64,000 bases of DNA from Cryobacterium melibiosiphilum (GTDB lineage Bacteria; Actinomycetota; Actinomycetes; Actinomycetales; Microbacteriaceae): contig NZ_QZVS01000092.1 of assembly GCF_003602235.1 (NCBI RefSeq), positions 81,938 through 145,937 of the forward strand. The letters are read 5' to 3'. Every line of letters starts with the position of its first letter. The stretch's first letter is position 1. A program made the translations under genes and the position numbers. This document shows, one piece after another, positions 27,551-34,713 of the stretch. The notes beneath the pieces are model-generated. The model saw only the letters and a list, made by a program, of their open reading frames with translations, was not told the origin of the DNA and ran no database searches.

Positions 27551-27916
27551 GTGCTGGCACAGGTAAATAGGATCACGCTTGGCAGCGACTACAAATCGGT
27601 CGTTCGTCGGGGTGTGCGGGTCGTCGGCCCGCACATCGTGACCTATCTGCGCCGTAGCACCACCGCTCCAGGCCCGGATGCGCCGGCTCGTTTTGGTTTT
27701 ATCGTCGCGAAGAATGTCGGTAATGCCGTGCGGCGCAACCGGGTTCGACGGCGCCTGAAAGCTGCCAGCTTCGCGCTGCTCGACTCGGTTCCCCCGGGAA
27801 CCGATATTGTCTTTCGGGCTCTCCCCGCGGCCTATGCCGCGGAGTGGTTCGAACTGACCTCTGAAGTTCAGCACGGGGTCACAAACGCTGTTACCAAGGG
27901 GCATCGCCCGCGATGA
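27551..27916 (+). CDS. rnpA: Ribonuclease P protein component
   Basis: The 121-residue basic protein has the RNase P signature NAVRRNRVRRRLK (about 58-70). It helps the catalytic RNA bind pre-tRNA leaders. The GTG start lies eight bases after rpmH. The stop overlaps the yidD start (ATGA), and the early RITLGSDYKSVVRRG matches the family's first strand-helix. Confidence 0.95.
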   Translation: MLAQVNRITLGSDYKSVVRRGVRVVGPHIVTYLRRSTTAPGPDAPARFGFIVAKNVGNAVRRNRVRRRLKAASFALLDSVPPGTDIVFRALPAAYAAEWFELTSEVQHGVTNAVTKGHRPR

Positions 27917-28224
27917 ATCCCCTCGTCGGTACCGTGCTACTGCTGCCTCGCAATGTGGGCGTACTGCTCCTTCGAGGCTACCGTGCAGTGATCTCCCCGC
28001 TTTATGGCGACGTGTGCCGGTATTATCCTTCTTGTTCGGCCTATGCACTCGGGGCCGTTCAGGAACACGGCCTCGTGGTTGGATCGGCCCTGGCCGCGCG
28101 TCGTCTGGCGCGATGCCATCCGTGGGCCGAAGGTGGAATCGATGACGTTCCCCTGAAGCGCAAACGTCGCTATGTCGTGACGTCGTTCGGATTTGTCGTC
28201 ACACAAAGCCACGGAAAGGGCTGA
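27913..28224 (+). CDS. yidD: Membrane protein insertion efficiency factor YidD
   Basis: The 103-residue protein contains the family core LLRGYRAVISPLYGDVCRYY followed by PSCSAYALGAVQEHG and RLARCHPWAEGGIDDVP, including the conserved cysteines. It assists YidC-dependent insertion. It overlaps rnpA by four bases and is eight bases from yidC. Confidence 0.94.
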   Translation: MNPLVGTVLLLPRNVGVLLLRGYRAVISPLYGDVCRYYPSCSAYALGAVQEHGLVVGSALAARRLARCHPWAEGGIDDVPLKRKRRYVVTSFGFVVTQSHGKG

Positions 28225-28232
28225 CCCGAAGT

Positions 28233-29216
28233 ATGGACATCCTAAGTGTGATCCTCTGGCCACTGAAGTGGGTCGTTGAGCTCTTGCTCGTCGCATTCCA
28301 CTGGCTGTTCTCCCAGACGGGTATTGCCGCTTTAGGCTACGACGAAGGCCTGACCTGGGTGCTCTCGATCGTGGGGCTCGTCATCGTGGTCCGCGCAGCC
28401 CTCATCCCCATCTTCGTGCGGCAGATCAAGAGCCAGCGCAAGATGCTCGAGGTCGCGCCGCAACTGAAGAAGATCCAGGACAAGTACAAGGGCAAGAAAG
28501 ACCAGTTTTCTCGTGAGGCCATGTCTCGCGAGACGATGGCAATGTACAAGAAGACGGGCACCAACCCGCTGAGCTCGTGCCTTCCCTTGCTGCTGCAGAT
28601 GCCGATCTTCTTCGCCCTCTTCTCGGTACTCAACGACGCCCAGCGCGCCAAGGCCGGTGTCGGGCCGCTGAATCAGAGCCTGGCTGAAAGCTTCGGCAAC
28701 GCGACCCTGTTCGGCAATGCCCCGCTCCACGACACCTTCGCGTCGCAGTGGACTGACTGGATTGCCGGCAACGACTTCAACCTCGCGGTCATGCTCATCG
28801 CCGCCACCATGGTCGTGCTGATGACCGCGTCCCAGTTCATCACGCAGCTGCAGATCGTCTCGAAGAACATGTCGCCGGAAACCAAGGCGAGCCCCATGTT
28901 CAAGCAGCAGCGCATCATGCTCTACCTGCTCCCCCTCGTCTTCGCCTTCTCCGGTGTGGCGTTCCCGCTCGGCGTCATGTTCTACTGGCTGACCTCCAAC
29001 ATTTGGACGATGATTCAGCAGTTCCTCGTGATCCGCAACATGCCGACGCCCGGCAGTGAGGCCGCCAAGCTCCGTGAAGAGCGACTCGCCCGCAAGGGCA
29101 AGCTCATCGCCACTGACGGGGACGTTATCGTTGTGGAAGAGCCCAAGAAGCCCGTGCAGCGCCAGCAGCCGGTCAGCAAGAACCGGGCCAAAAAGCAAAT
29201 CGGCCCGAAGAAGTAG
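28233..29216 (+). CDS. yidC: Membrane protein insertase YidC
   Basis: The 327-residue protein has five membrane helices with the conserved Arg in IVVRAALIP (about 50-58) in the hydrophilic groove, the cytoplasmic coiled hairpin rich in Lys, and FFALFSVLNDA. The C-terminal tail is basic (RQQPVSKNRAKKQIGPKK), which in Gram-positives contacts the ribosome. No lipobox is seen. It is part of rpmH-rnpA-yidD-yidC-jag-rsmG. Confidence 0.95.
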   Translation: MDILSVILWPLKWVVELLLVAFHWLFSQTGIAALGYDEGLTWVLSIVGLVIVVRAALIPIFVRQIKSQRKMLEVAPQLKKIQDKYKGKKDQFSREAMSRETMAMYKKTGTNPLSSCLPLLLQMPIFFALFSVLNDAQRAKAGVGPLNQSLAESFGNATLFGNAPLHDTFASQWTDWIAGNDFNLAVMLIAATMVVLMTASQFITQLQIVSKNMSPETKASPMFKQQRIMLYLLPLVFAFSGVAFPLGVMFYWLTSNIWTMIQQFLVIRNMPTPGSEAAKLREERLARKGKLIATDGDVIVVEEPKKPVQRQQPVSKNRAKKQIGPKK

Positions 29217-29245
29217 TTCGAGACTCAAGAAGGAAGCGGACTCCT

Positions 29246-29908
29246 GTGACTGAAGTGAGCGAAAACGACGTGGCCGAGAACTCCGCCCGCGCGGACGGTG
29301 TGACGGCCTCCGTCAGCAGCGTGGCAGAGCCGGCGGCAGCGACTACCGGCGTCGCATCCGTCGTCGCCAAGCCAGGGGCTCCAGCTCTTCCCTTGGTCAC
29401 CGAAGCGGCGGCTCAGGTTACTCCGAGCGTGGGTGACGACATTCCCACCGTGGACCAGCTGGAACAGGAAGGCGATATCGCCGCCGACTACATCGAGGAG
29501 TTTCTCGACATCTGCGACCTCGATGGGGACATCGACATTGATGCGCGCAACGGTCGCGCGTACCTCTCCGTGAATGCCGCAGAAGGAGCCAATCTGCGGG
29601 TCCTGTCCAAGCCGGACACCGTGACAGCTCTGCAGGAACTCACCAGGCTGGCCGTACAGAACAAGACGGGATCGTTCTCGCGCCTGATTCTGGACATCGG
29701 CGGTTCGCGTGAAGCCCGTGAGGCCGAACTGGCAGACCTGGTGGGACGTGCGATTGAACGCATCGAAGCCGGTTCCGCCGACGCTGCCCTTCCGCCGATG
29801 AGTTCCTACGAGCGTAAACTCGTGCACGACCTCGCTTCGGCCCGCGGCTACTCGTCGGAGTCCGAGGGCGAAGGCCGCGACCGCCACACCGTCATCTCGG
29901 CGCTCTAA
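29246..29908 (+). CDS. jag: Jag/KhpB-like KH-R3H single-stranded nucleic acid-binding protein
   Basis: The 220-residue protein has a long Ala/Val-rich N-terminus (1-75), a KH-type domain (about 80-150, DYIEEFLDICDLDGDIDID) and a C-terminal R3H motif (MSSYERKLVHDLASARG, about 185-202). Jag proteins bind RNA and affect cell elongation in firmicutes. The GTG start has AGGA about 12 bases upstream. Position after yidC is conserved. Confidence 0.9.
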   Translation: MTEVSENDVAENSARADGVTASVSSVAEPAAATTGVASVVAKPGAPALPLVTEAAAQVTPSVGDDIPTVDQLEQEGDIAADYIEEFLDICDLDGDIDIDARNGRAYLSVNAAEGANLRVLSKPDTVTALQELTRLAVQNKTGSFSRLILDIGGSREAREAELADLVGRAIERIEAGSADAALPPMSSYERKLVHDLASARGYSSESEGEGRDRHTVISAL

Positions 29909-29910
29909 TT

Positions 29911-30546
29911 ATGGGTGTTGAGCTCGACCTGGAGACGGAACCTGTCCAGGCGGCGGAACTCTGCGGTGATCACCTGGACAAAATTCGTGCATTTACCAAT
30001 GATTTAGCTGATCAGGGCGAAATACTAGGCCTTATTGGACCGCTCGAAATTCCGCGGCTGTGGAGCCGGCACATCCTCAACTGTGCCGTTGTGGCGCCAC
30101 TGCTTCGGCCGGGTGTCGTGGGGGATGTCGGGTCCGGCGCCGGCCTGCCGGGTCTGGTCCTCGCCATCCTGCGACCGGACGTCACGTTTGTTCTGATCGA
30201 GCCGATGGAACGACGGGTTGCCTGGCTGAGTGATCAGGTCGCTGCCCTGGGACTACAGAACGTCACGGTTACCCGAGCGCGAGCCGAAGAGGTGCATCCG
30301 GAGTATCCGTTCGATCAGGTCACTGCCCGAGCGGTGAGCGCCTTCCGCACACTGATCCCCCTCACTGCTCCCCTGCTGCGCCCGGGTGGTGAACTGGTGC
30401 TCATGAAGGGCGCCAAGGCCGAGGACGAGATCGAGGGCGCCGCCAAGGCGATTCGTAAATATCGCTTGCAGAACGTCGAAGTCATCACCCTCGGTGAGGG
30501 TGTGCTTTCCGACGTGACCCGGGTCATCCGAGCTACAGTGGATTAG
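29911..30546 (+). CDS. rsmG: 16S rRNA (guanine-N7) methyltransferase RsmG (GidB)
   Basis: The 211-residue protein has LWSRHILNC (about 50-58), the SAM-binding GDVGSGAGLPGLVLA (about 72-86) and RARAEE. It methylates G527 of 16S rRNA; loss gives low-level streptomycin resistance in relatives. The start is two bases after jag. It precedes parA, the usual order. Confidence 0.95.
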   Translation: MGVELDLETEPVQAAELCGDHLDKIRAFTNDLADQGEILGLIGPLEIPRLWSRHILNCAVVAPLLRPGVVGDVGSGAGLPGLVLAILRPDVTFVLIEPMERRVAWLSDQVAALGLQNVTVTRARAEEVHPEYPFDQVTARAVSAFRTLIPLTAPLLRPGGELVLMKGAKAEDEIEGAAKAIRKYRLQNVEVITLGEGVLSDVTRVIRATVD

Positions 30547-30601
30547 TGCCGGGTCTCCAAGAACCAACCATCCGAACCGTCCATTGAGTGTCCAACGCAA
30601 A

Positions 30602-30617
30602 GGTTTCACGTGAAACA
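30602..30617. promoter_or_regulatory. parS site overlapping the parA start codon
   Basis: GGTTTCACGTGAAACA matches the parS consensus TGTTTCACGTGAAACA at 15 of 16 bases. The GTG start of parA (30610-30612) lies in its centre and AAAGG (30599-30603) overlaps its left edge. Confidence 0.9.
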
Positions 30618-31542
30618 TCCTGGTGAAGACCAGCACCTCAGCGACAAGGCCACGGGATTTGACGGAACCACGCCACTTGCCCGCGAGATCGCCGAACTGA
30701 CCAGGCGACGCCAGGTCATCGCGGCAGACGAGCTGCCCAAACCCGAGTCGACCCGTGTGTTGACCATTTCCAACCAAAAAGGTGGAGTGGGCAAGACGAC
30801 AACGGCCGTCAACTTGGCCGCCGCCCTGGCCCGTCAGGGCGCGAAAGTGCTCGTGATCGACCTCGATCCCCAGGGCAACGCCTCGACGGCCCTCGGTGTG
30901 GAGCACCACGCGGAAATATCCAGTGTCTACGACGTGATCGTGGGTGACGTTCCCTTGGGCGAAGTCGTGCAGCGCAGTCCCGAGTTTGGCGAACTGTATT
31001 GCGTGCCGGCCACCATCCATCTCGCCGGAGCCGAAATTGAACTCGTATCGATGGTTGCGCGTGAACAGCGCCTGCGTCGAGCCCTCGACCAGCACTTGCG
31101 TGAACTGGACGAGCCCTATGACTACGTGTTCATCGACTGTCCCCCATCGCTCGGACTGCTGACGATCAACGCCTTCGTTGCCGCAAGCGAAGTACTGATT
31201 CCCATCCAGTGCGAGTACTACGCGCTCGAAGGCCTCAGCCAGCTCCTCAAGAACATCCAGTTGATTGAGAAACACCTGAACCCCGAGTTGCGTGTTTCGA
31301 CCATTCTGTTGACCATGTACGACGGGCGTACCAACCTGGCCAACCAGGTTGCCCAAGATGTTCGGGAACATTTTCCGAATCAGGTTCTCAAATCTCTTAT
31401 TCCGCGTTCTGTGCGGGTTTCTGAGGCCCCCAGCTACGGACAAAGTGTCGTCAGCTACGACCTGAACTCCGCAGGATCGCTCTCCTACCTCGAAGCGGCG
31501 GCCGAAATCGCCCGCCGCGGCGCTCCCTCAAAAGGAAGATAA
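30610..31542 (+). CDS. parA: Chromosome partitioning ATPase ParA (Soj)
   Basis: The 310-residue protein has the deviant Walker A KGGVGKTT (57-64), DLDPQGNAS and the Walker B FIDCPPSLGLL. ParA forms nucleoid gradients that pull ParB-parS complexes apart. The GTG start has AAAGG six bases upstream and lies inside a parS site, so ParB binding would cover its translation start region. It is followed by parB after five bases. Confidence 0.96.
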   Translation: MKHPGEDQHLSDKATGFDGTTPLAREIAELTRRRQVIAADELPKPESTRVLTISNQKGGVGKTTTAVNLAAALARQGAKVLVIDLDPQGNASTALGVEHHAEISSVYDVIVGDVPLGEVVQRSPEFGELYCVPATIHLAGAEIELVSMVAREQRLRRALDQHLRELDEPYDYVFIDCPPSLGLLTINAFVAASEVLIPIQCEYYALEGLSQLLKNIQLIEKHLNPELRVSTILLTMYDGRTNLANQVAQDVREHFPNQVLKSLIPRSVRVSEAPSYGQSVVSYDLNSAGSLSYLEAAAEIARRGAPSKGR

Positions 31543-31547
31543 CGCAC

Positions 31548-32558
31548 ATGGCAAAACGGACTGGCCTCGGCCGCGGCATTGGTGCCTTGATTCCAGTGCA
31601 GGAAGACGCTGAAGCAGCGCGCCCGGTTGACGTTTTCTTTCCGCGTACCGTTCCGGCAAAGACGGCGCGGGTATCCGTTCCCGACGGTGTCGCTCACCCG
31701 ATGAGTAGTGTGAGTTCGGCCCCGGAGGCGGACCTGATCCCCGTTCCCGGGGCCCGGCTGGCTCATCTGGACCCGAACGATATCGTTCCGAACGCGCAGC
31801 AACCACGCACCACGTTTGATGACGCTGATCTCGACGAGCTGGTCCGCAGCATCATCGAGGTCGGTGTCCTGCAGCCCATCGTGGTCCGTCCGCTGGCGGA
31901 TCAGCCCGGCAAGTACGAGCTGGTCATGGGTGAACGTCGCTTGCGCGCGACGAAGCAGGCCGGCCTGTCCACGATTCCGGCCGTTGTCCGGGACACCGCC
32001 GACGTGGATATGCTGCGGGACGCGCTGCTGGAGAACCTGCATCGAGCAGAGCTGAATCCGTTGGAAGAAGCGTCGGCGTATCAGCAGTTGCTTGCCGACT
32101 TCGGGATCACGCAGGAACAGCTGGCGGCGAAGATCGGCCGGTCACGACCGCAAATCACGAACACGCTTCGGCTCCTCAAGCTGCCGGAGGCCGTGCAGCT
32201 TCGGGTTGCCGCCGGTGTGCTGTCTGCCGGACACGCCCGTGCGATTCTTTCGGTGGGGGATCCGGCCGGGATGCTCAAGCTGTCGGATAAAATCGTGAAC
32301 GAAGATTTGTCGGTGCGTGCGGCTGAGGCGGCTGCGTCGGCCGGAGTGCGTGCAGTCGAGCCCGTGGCGAAGCCTGAGCCCGGTCGACGCCAGGGACACC
32401 TCGATGAGATCGCGGAACACCTGGGGGATCGGCTGGATACCCGCGTGAGGATCAATCTGGGAGCCCGAAAAGGGCGCATTACCGTTGATTTCGCGACCAT
32501 CGGTGACCTGAATCGTATTCTGGGCACGTTAGGCGAGCCCGGCTTCGGAGCCAATTAG
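31548..32558 (+). CDS. parB: Chromosome partitioning protein ParB (CTPase clamp)
   Basis: The 336-residue protein has a short ParA-stimulating start (MAKRTGLGRGIGALIP), a disordered linker, the N-terminal CTP-binding region with VRPLADQPGKYELVMGERRL (about 110-130), the helix-turn-helix AAKIGRSRPQITNTLRL and a C-terminal dimer domain. It loads at parS and slides as a CTP-gated clamp. Six parS-like sites lie within 3 kb. Confidence 0.96.
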   Translation: MAKRTGLGRGIGALIPVQEDAEAARPVDVFFPRTVPAKTARVSVPDGVAHPMSSVSSAPEADLIPVPGARLAHLDPNDIVPNAQQPRTTFDDADLDELVRSIIEVGVLQPIVVRPLADQPGKYELVMGERRLRATKQAGLSTIPAVVRDTADVDMLRDALLENLHRAELNPLEEASAYQQLLADFGITQEQLAAKIGRSRPQITNTLRLLKLPEAVQLRVAAGVLSAGHARAILSVGDPAGMLKLSDKIVNEDLSVRAAEAAASAGVRAVEPVAKPEPGRRQGHLDEIAEHLGDRLDTRVRINLGARKGRITVDFATIGDLNRILGTLGEPGFGAN

Positions 32559-32577
32559 CCTCTGCTTCTCCCACGGT

Positions 32578-32593
32578 TGTTTCACGTGAAACG
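32578..32593. promoter_or_regulatory. parS site 2
   Basis: TGTTTCACGTGAAACG, 15 of 16 matches to consensus. First of three sites at exact 106-base spacing. Confidence 0.95.
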
Positions 32594-32683
32594 TCAGGGT
32601 GATCTCGACAGGCTCGATCGGCGTGGGGTGGCTTGCGCCGGTCGTCTCGCCTTCTCGTTGGTCGAGCTTGTCGAGACCACGGT

Positions 32684-32699
32684 TGTTTCACGTGAAACG
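32684..32699. promoter_or_regulatory. parS site 3
   Basis: TGTTTCACGTGAAACG, 15 of 16 matches, 106 bases after the previous site. Confidence 0.95.
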
Positions 32700-32789
32700 T
32701 GACGGTGATCTCGACAGGCTCGATCAGCGTGGGGTTGGGTGTGTGGGTCGTCTCGCGTGTCCGTTGGTCGAGCTTGTCGAGACCACGGT

Positions 32790-32805
32790 TGTTTCACGTG
32801 AAACA
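32790..32805. promoter_or_regulatory. parS site 4 (perfect)
   Basis: TGTTTCACGTGAAACA matches the consensus exactly, 106 bases after the previous site. Confidence 0.97.
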
Positions 32806-32859
32806 CAGGCGTGAGCGCGGGTCCGCCTTCCCGTTGGTCGAGCTTGTCGAGACCACCGT

Positions 32860-32875
32860 TGTTCCGCGTGGAACG
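32860..32875. promoter_or_regulatory. Degenerate parS-like site
   Basis: TGTTCCGCGTGGAACG matches 12 of 16 bases and follows a repeat right arm exactly as the true parS sites do, so it looks like a decayed copy. Binding is doubtful. Confidence 0.45.
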
Positions 32876-33137
32876 TGCGGTGATCTCGGCAAGCTCGATC
32901 AGCGTGTCGGTGGGGCCGTGGTTGTCTCGCGTTTCAGTTGGTCGAGCCTATCGAGACCGTCCGGCGCAACGTAGCGTGGCCCTGTGGACGAAATGGGGGA
33001 CACGAGGGGAGTCGCAACTGTGAATTTGCATCACATCACTTGTATTTACTGGGCTGTGAGGTGCCCTAACAGTGCGAATCTGGAGCGCGGCCTGTGGATA
33101 ACCCTGTTGAAACTCAGGTTTATGGCAGCATGCACGC

Positions 33138-33443
33138 ATGCCATTCATGTACATACTGCGGTGTTCTGATCGGTCATTCTACGTTGGTAGCACCTGGGAT
33201 TTGGAACGGCGGCTGTGGCAGCATAGCCAGGGCGAAGGTGCCGAATACACCAAACGACGTCTGCCTGTTCGTCTGGAATACTTCGAGGAATACGAGCGGA
33301 TGTCTGAAGCGTTCGGGCGTGAGAAGCAGGTGCAGGGGTGGGGGCACAAGAAGCGCCAGGCGCTCATTGATGGTCGTTTGGCCGATCTTTCGGCGTTGAG
33401 TCGGACGGCTAAGAAGGATCCTCCGGGTGACGCGAGCCTGTGA
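33138..33443 (+). CDS. Small GIY-YIG nuclease superfamily protein (UPF0213/YhbQ-like)
   Basis: The 101-residue protein starts MPFMYILRCSDRSFYVGSTW, in which YIL and YVG form the GIY-YIG pair, followed by the Arg-containing helix DLERRLWQH and a FEEYERMSEAFGREKQVQGW segment with the usual Glu. Such stand-alone GIY-YIG proteins are predicted endonucleases without an added DNA-binding domain. The stop codon TGA is the first triplet of a repeat copy (TGATCTCGACAGG), so the repeat sets the C-terminus. The gene lies between two repeat arrays and has an exact DnaA box 37 bases upstream. Role unknown. Confidence 0.85.
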   Translation: MPFMYILRCSDRSFYVGSTWDLERRLWQHSQGEGAEYTKRRLPVRLEYFEEYERMSEAFGREKQVQGWGHKKRQALIDGRLADLSALSRTAKKDPPGDASL

Positions 33444-33645
33444 TCTCGACAGGCTCGATCAGCGTGTGGGTGCGGTCCGTGAATGATCTCGACAGGCTCG
33501 ATCAGCGTGTGGGAGGTGGGTCGTCGGTGGTCGAGACCAAGTGTTGTGATCTCGACAGGCTCGATCAGCGTGTGGGAGGTGGGTCGTCGGTGGTCGAGCT
33601 TGTCGAGACCAAAGGTGGTGATCTCGACGGGTTCGATCAGCGCGT
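33441..33645. repeat. REP-like repeats, right array
   Basis: Left arms begin at 33442, 33485, 33548 and 33620. The copy at 33548 pairs with a complete right arm (33591-33609) around GTGTGGGAGGTGGGTCGTCG. The copy at 33485 has the same centre but a right arm shortened to GGTCGAGACC, as if nine bases were lost between two TCGAG repeats. The first and last copies have only left arms. Confidence 0.9.
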
Positions 33646-33661
33646 GGGGCCGGTAAGCACA

Positions 33662-33677
33662 CGTTTCACGTGAAACA
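33662..33677. promoter_or_regulatory. parS site 5
   Basis: CGTTTCACGTGAAACA, 15 of 16 matches, at the far end of the right repeat array and 17 bases beyond the ddl-like stop. Confidence 0.93.
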
Positions 33678-33693
33678 CTCCGTGGGGGAGTGG

Positions 33694-34650
33694 TCAGGGA
33701 TGTGCGATGGCGTCGCGGGCCAGAGCCTCGTAGACCTCGCCGAGGGTCTGGCCCGATGCCTCGATGGCCTGCGGCACGAGACTCGTCTCGGTGAGGCCGG
33801 GCAGCACGTTGGCTTCCAGGAACCATGGGGTGCCCGCTTCGTCCACGATGAGGTCGATGCGGGAGAGGTGGCGCAGCCCGAGCAGTGTGTGGATCGCGAC
33901 GGCCGTCTCGGCGACGCGTGCGGCGACAGCCGCTTCGATGCGGGCTGGCGTGTAGAAGTCGGTCTCCCCGGCGTTATACCGCGCCTCGAAGCTGTACACG
34001 CCATTCACCGGCACGATTTCAACCGCCGGGAGTGCCACCGGGCCGTCGCCGAGGTCAACGACGGCGACAGCAAGCTCGGTACCGATGACCTGGTTCTCGA
34101 CGAGTGCGACGTCGGCGTAGGTGAAGGCGTCGACCATCGCGCGCGGGAGTGCCGTGGCAGCGGTCACGATCGTGACGCCCTGCGCGGAGCCACCCTTGGT
34201 GGGCTTCACCACGACGGGCATTCCGAGCGAGCTCAAAACGTGCTCAAGCACACTCGCGGCTCCGAGGTCACGGAACGTCTCCTTCGACAGCGAGAGTGAC
34301 TCCGGTGTCGGATACCCGGCCCGGCGCACGAGTTCTTTCGCGGTGGGCTTCGACCAGGCCAGTGCCGATGCCGCGCCGCGGGATCCGACGTACGGGATTC
34401 CGGTCGTCGCCAGCAGAGCCCGCAGCGCGCCGTCCTCGCCGGTGGCGCCGTGCAGGGCCGGCCAGATGACGTCGGGCTTGCGCTCGGCCAGTTCGGTGAG
34501 CAGGCCGGCGCCGGGGTCGAGCACCGCGACCCGGTGTCCGAGGTCGGTCAGGGCATCCGCTACCCGTCGACCCGATCGCAGCGAGACGTCACGCTCGTGC
34601 GAGATTCCGCCCGCAAGGACGACGATATCGAGAGCTGTTGATTCAGTCAT
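33694..34650 (-). CDS. D-alanine--D-alanine ligase-like ATP-grasp protein
   Basis: The 318-residue protein has the Ddl N-terminal LAGGISHERDVSLRSGRRV, WPALHGATGEDG, the ATP-grasp loop PTKGGSAQGV and the C-terminal metal site PWFLEANVLPGLTETS. These match Ddl, which joins two D-Ala for peptidoglycan. It is shorter than typical Ddl (about 350-370), and the motif FPALHG is here WPALHG. A second ddl may exist elsewhere in the genome, so the physiological role is unsettled. A 63-base gap separates it from the upstream aminotransferase on the same strand. Confidence 0.82.
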   Translation of the reverse strand: MTESTALDIVVLAGGISHERDVSLRSGRRVADALTDLGHRVAVLDPGAGLLTELAERKPDVIWPALHGATGEDGALRALLATTGIPYVGSRGAASALAWSKPTAKELVRRAGYPTPESLSLSKETFRDLGAASVLEHVLSSLGMPVVVKPTKGGSAQGVTIVTAATALPRAMVDAFTYADVALVENQVIGTELAVAVVDLGDGPVALPAVEIVPVNGVYSFEARYNAGETDFYTPARIEAAVAARVAETAVAIHTLLGLRHLSRIDLIVDEAGTPWFLEANVLPGLTETSLVPQAIEASGQTLGEVYEALARDAIAHP

Positions 34651-34713
34651 GATCAGGCCTTTTCCTTGCTGGTGCGGTGGTGGAACGGAAAATCGGGCAG
34701 AACACCCGACAAT

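Larger units (their letters stand above)
32601..32958. repeat. REP-like inverted repeats interleaved with parS, left array
   Basis: Left arms near GATCTCGACAGGCTCGATC start at 32601, 32707 and 32882; right arms near GGTCGAGCTTGTCGAGACC start at 32660, 32766, 32836 and 32940. The two arms are imperfect reverse complements, so each left-right pair can fold into a long hairpin around a variable centre of about 40 bases. The first two full palindromes are each bounded by parS sites. The fourth right arm has diverged (GCCTATCG). Confidence 0.9.
32559..33137. other. Non-coding parS/palindrome region between parB and the GIY-YIG gene
   Basis: This 579-base gap has no supported gene. 32578-32958 is an array of parS sites alternating with imperfect inverted repeats. 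32960-33137 is ordinary and somewhat more AT-rich, with an exact reverse DnaA box TGTGGATAA at 33093-33101 just before the GIY-YIG start. Confidence 0.8.

Noticed and set aside
33094..33399. Overlapping frame in the GIY-YIG region
   Set aside because: It is an alternative frame of the GIY-YIG gene without motifs.
32601..33645. CRISPR array
   Set aside because: The repeats are palindromic arms at irregular spacing with parS sites between some, not identical direct repeats with unique spacers, and no cas genes are present.
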